From Alphaproteobacteria bacterium UBA1002 (GTDB lineage Bacteria; Pseudomonadota; Alphaproteobacteria; Rickettsiales; UBA998), in assembly GCA_002291845.1 (NCBI GenBank), contig DBAU01000063.1, positions 1-22,720 of the forward strand: 22,720 nt of DNA. Reading direction: 5' to 3'. Below the pieces are notes generated by a model, which saw only the letters and a program-made list of their open reading frames with translations, was not told where the DNA came from and did not search any database. This document shows, one piece after another, positions 22,088-22,720 of the stretch (position 1 is its first letter; each line of letters starts with the position of its first letter). The position numbers and the translations under genes were made by a program.

Positions 22088-22720
22088 TCAGAGAAGCACA
22101 ATTTCACTGTTTTCCACCCGTAACTGCAACGCCTCGCCAGCCAGTGGGGAAAAATCCACCGCATCGGTGCCGCTCATCCAGGCCTGAATCCGCAGATGGG
22201 TAATAAACTCAAACAGATGCTGGCGTCGGGTGCGATCTAGGTGCGAGACCACTTCATCCAGCAGCAACACAGGAGCACTGCCGTACCACATCGCGCGGGC
22301 TTGCGCATGGGCAAGGATGATGGTCATCAGCATGGCTTTCTGCTCACCCGTGGAACAGAACTCCGCCTCACGCTGATGGGTCTGGTGCCAGACCAATAGC
22401 GTGGTGCGGTGCGCGCCGGTACGGGTACGCCCGGTGCGCGCATCTTCCGGGCGCTGGGCGGCCAGTTGGGTGACCATTTCCTGCTCCACCTCCAGCGCGC
22501 GCACCCCTTCCTGCAAGCGAGCTTCGGCGTCTCCGGAAAGCTCCAGCAAGGGACGGGTAAAGGCTTCCTCGGAATCGCGGATTACGCGGTTGAGATGCTC
22601 CACCGCTTCAATACGCGCCGCGGCAATGGCCACCGAATGCGCGGCGATTTTCTCCTCCAGCACCGAAAGCCAGGTAGGGTCAGCATAACGCCCCGCAAGC
22701 AGCCGGTTGCGCTCACGCAT
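22088..22720 (-). CDS. recF: RecF recombination mediator (N-terminal part outside window)
   Basis: SMC-like ATPase that loads RecA at single-strand gaps with RecO and RecR. The visible 210 residues are the C-terminal half of a protein that usually has about 360-380. The ABC-type signature FCSTGEQKAML, the Walker B and D-loop LLLDEVVSHLD and the closing segment ending in WMSGTD are all present. The Walker A N-terminus lies beyond the window edge, so the Met at 22720 is probably internal (RERNRLL is a mid-protein RecF phrase). It is upstream of gyrB on the same strand, with one unknown gene between. Confidence 0.95.
   Translation of the reverse strand: MRERNRLLAGRYADPTWLSVLEEKIAAHSVAIAAARIEAVEHLNRVIRDSEEAFTRPLLELSGDAEARLQEGVRALEVEQEMVTQLAAQRPEDARTGRTRTGAHRTTLLVWHQTHQREAEFCSTGEQKAMLMTIILAHAQARAMWYGSAPVLLLDEVVSHLDRTRRQHLFEFITHLRIQAWMSGTDAVDFSPLAGEALQLRVENSEIVLL

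Overview
The window reads as a chromosomal segment of an alphaproteobacterium with moderately high GC. It carries ctrA (the alphaproteobacterial cell-cycle regulator) divergent from fliI/fliJ, a perfect TTAA-N7-TTAA CtrA box with two GANTC (CcrM-type) sites beside it, and a gyrB/recF neighbourhood. The ValRS is of the archaeal genre described for Rickettsia, and valS carries an in-frame palindromic element resembling Rickettsia palindromic elements. Those two traits lean towards Rickettsiales or another deep-branching alphaproteobacterial lineage. The genes for pyrimidine synthesis, a flagellum and queuosine indicate a less reduced genome than classical Rickettsia. Order-level placement is inference.

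Layout. (1) 1-658, minus: ctrA, cut by the window edge; its 5' region faces fliI. (2) 896-3910, plus: fliI, fliJ, a proline-rich lipoprotein and queD, the last three chained by ATGA overlaps. (3) 4008-4964, minus: a TadD-like TPR lipoprotein. (4) 5079-10558, plus: pyrB, an acyltransferase-3 membrane protein, pyrC, a DUF559 nuclease between inverted GC-rich repeats, pyrF and a DedA membrane protein. (5) 10572-14369, minus: two related prepilin-like proteins. The larger joins a type IV prepilin N-terminus to phage tail-fibre-like stalk repeats, a Peptidase_S74 intramolecular chaperone and a final membrane helix. A tRNA-Leu(UAG) lies upstream. (6) 14674-19097: valS and an unknown helical protein (plus), an alkyltransferase-like DNA repair protein (minus) and a second unknown helical protein (plus). 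(7) 19098-22720, minus: gyrB, an unknown 154-residue protein and the C-terminal part of recF.

The most distinctive system is the pilin-fibre pair at 10572-14369. The large gene has its own perfect TTAA-N7-TTAA box about 59 bases upstream, the same pattern found between ctrA and fliI. I infer that CtrA may control both motility and display of a pilin-anchored, self-processing fibre on the cell surface. Other points of interest are the inverted-repeat DUF559 cassette between pyrC and pyrF, the palindromic element translated inside valS, AT-rich blocks within valS and the fibre gene, and a dihydroorotase with Gln in place of the first His of its HxH metal motif. No gap between genes exceeds about 240 bases, and I saw no CRISPR array, rRNA or transposase.
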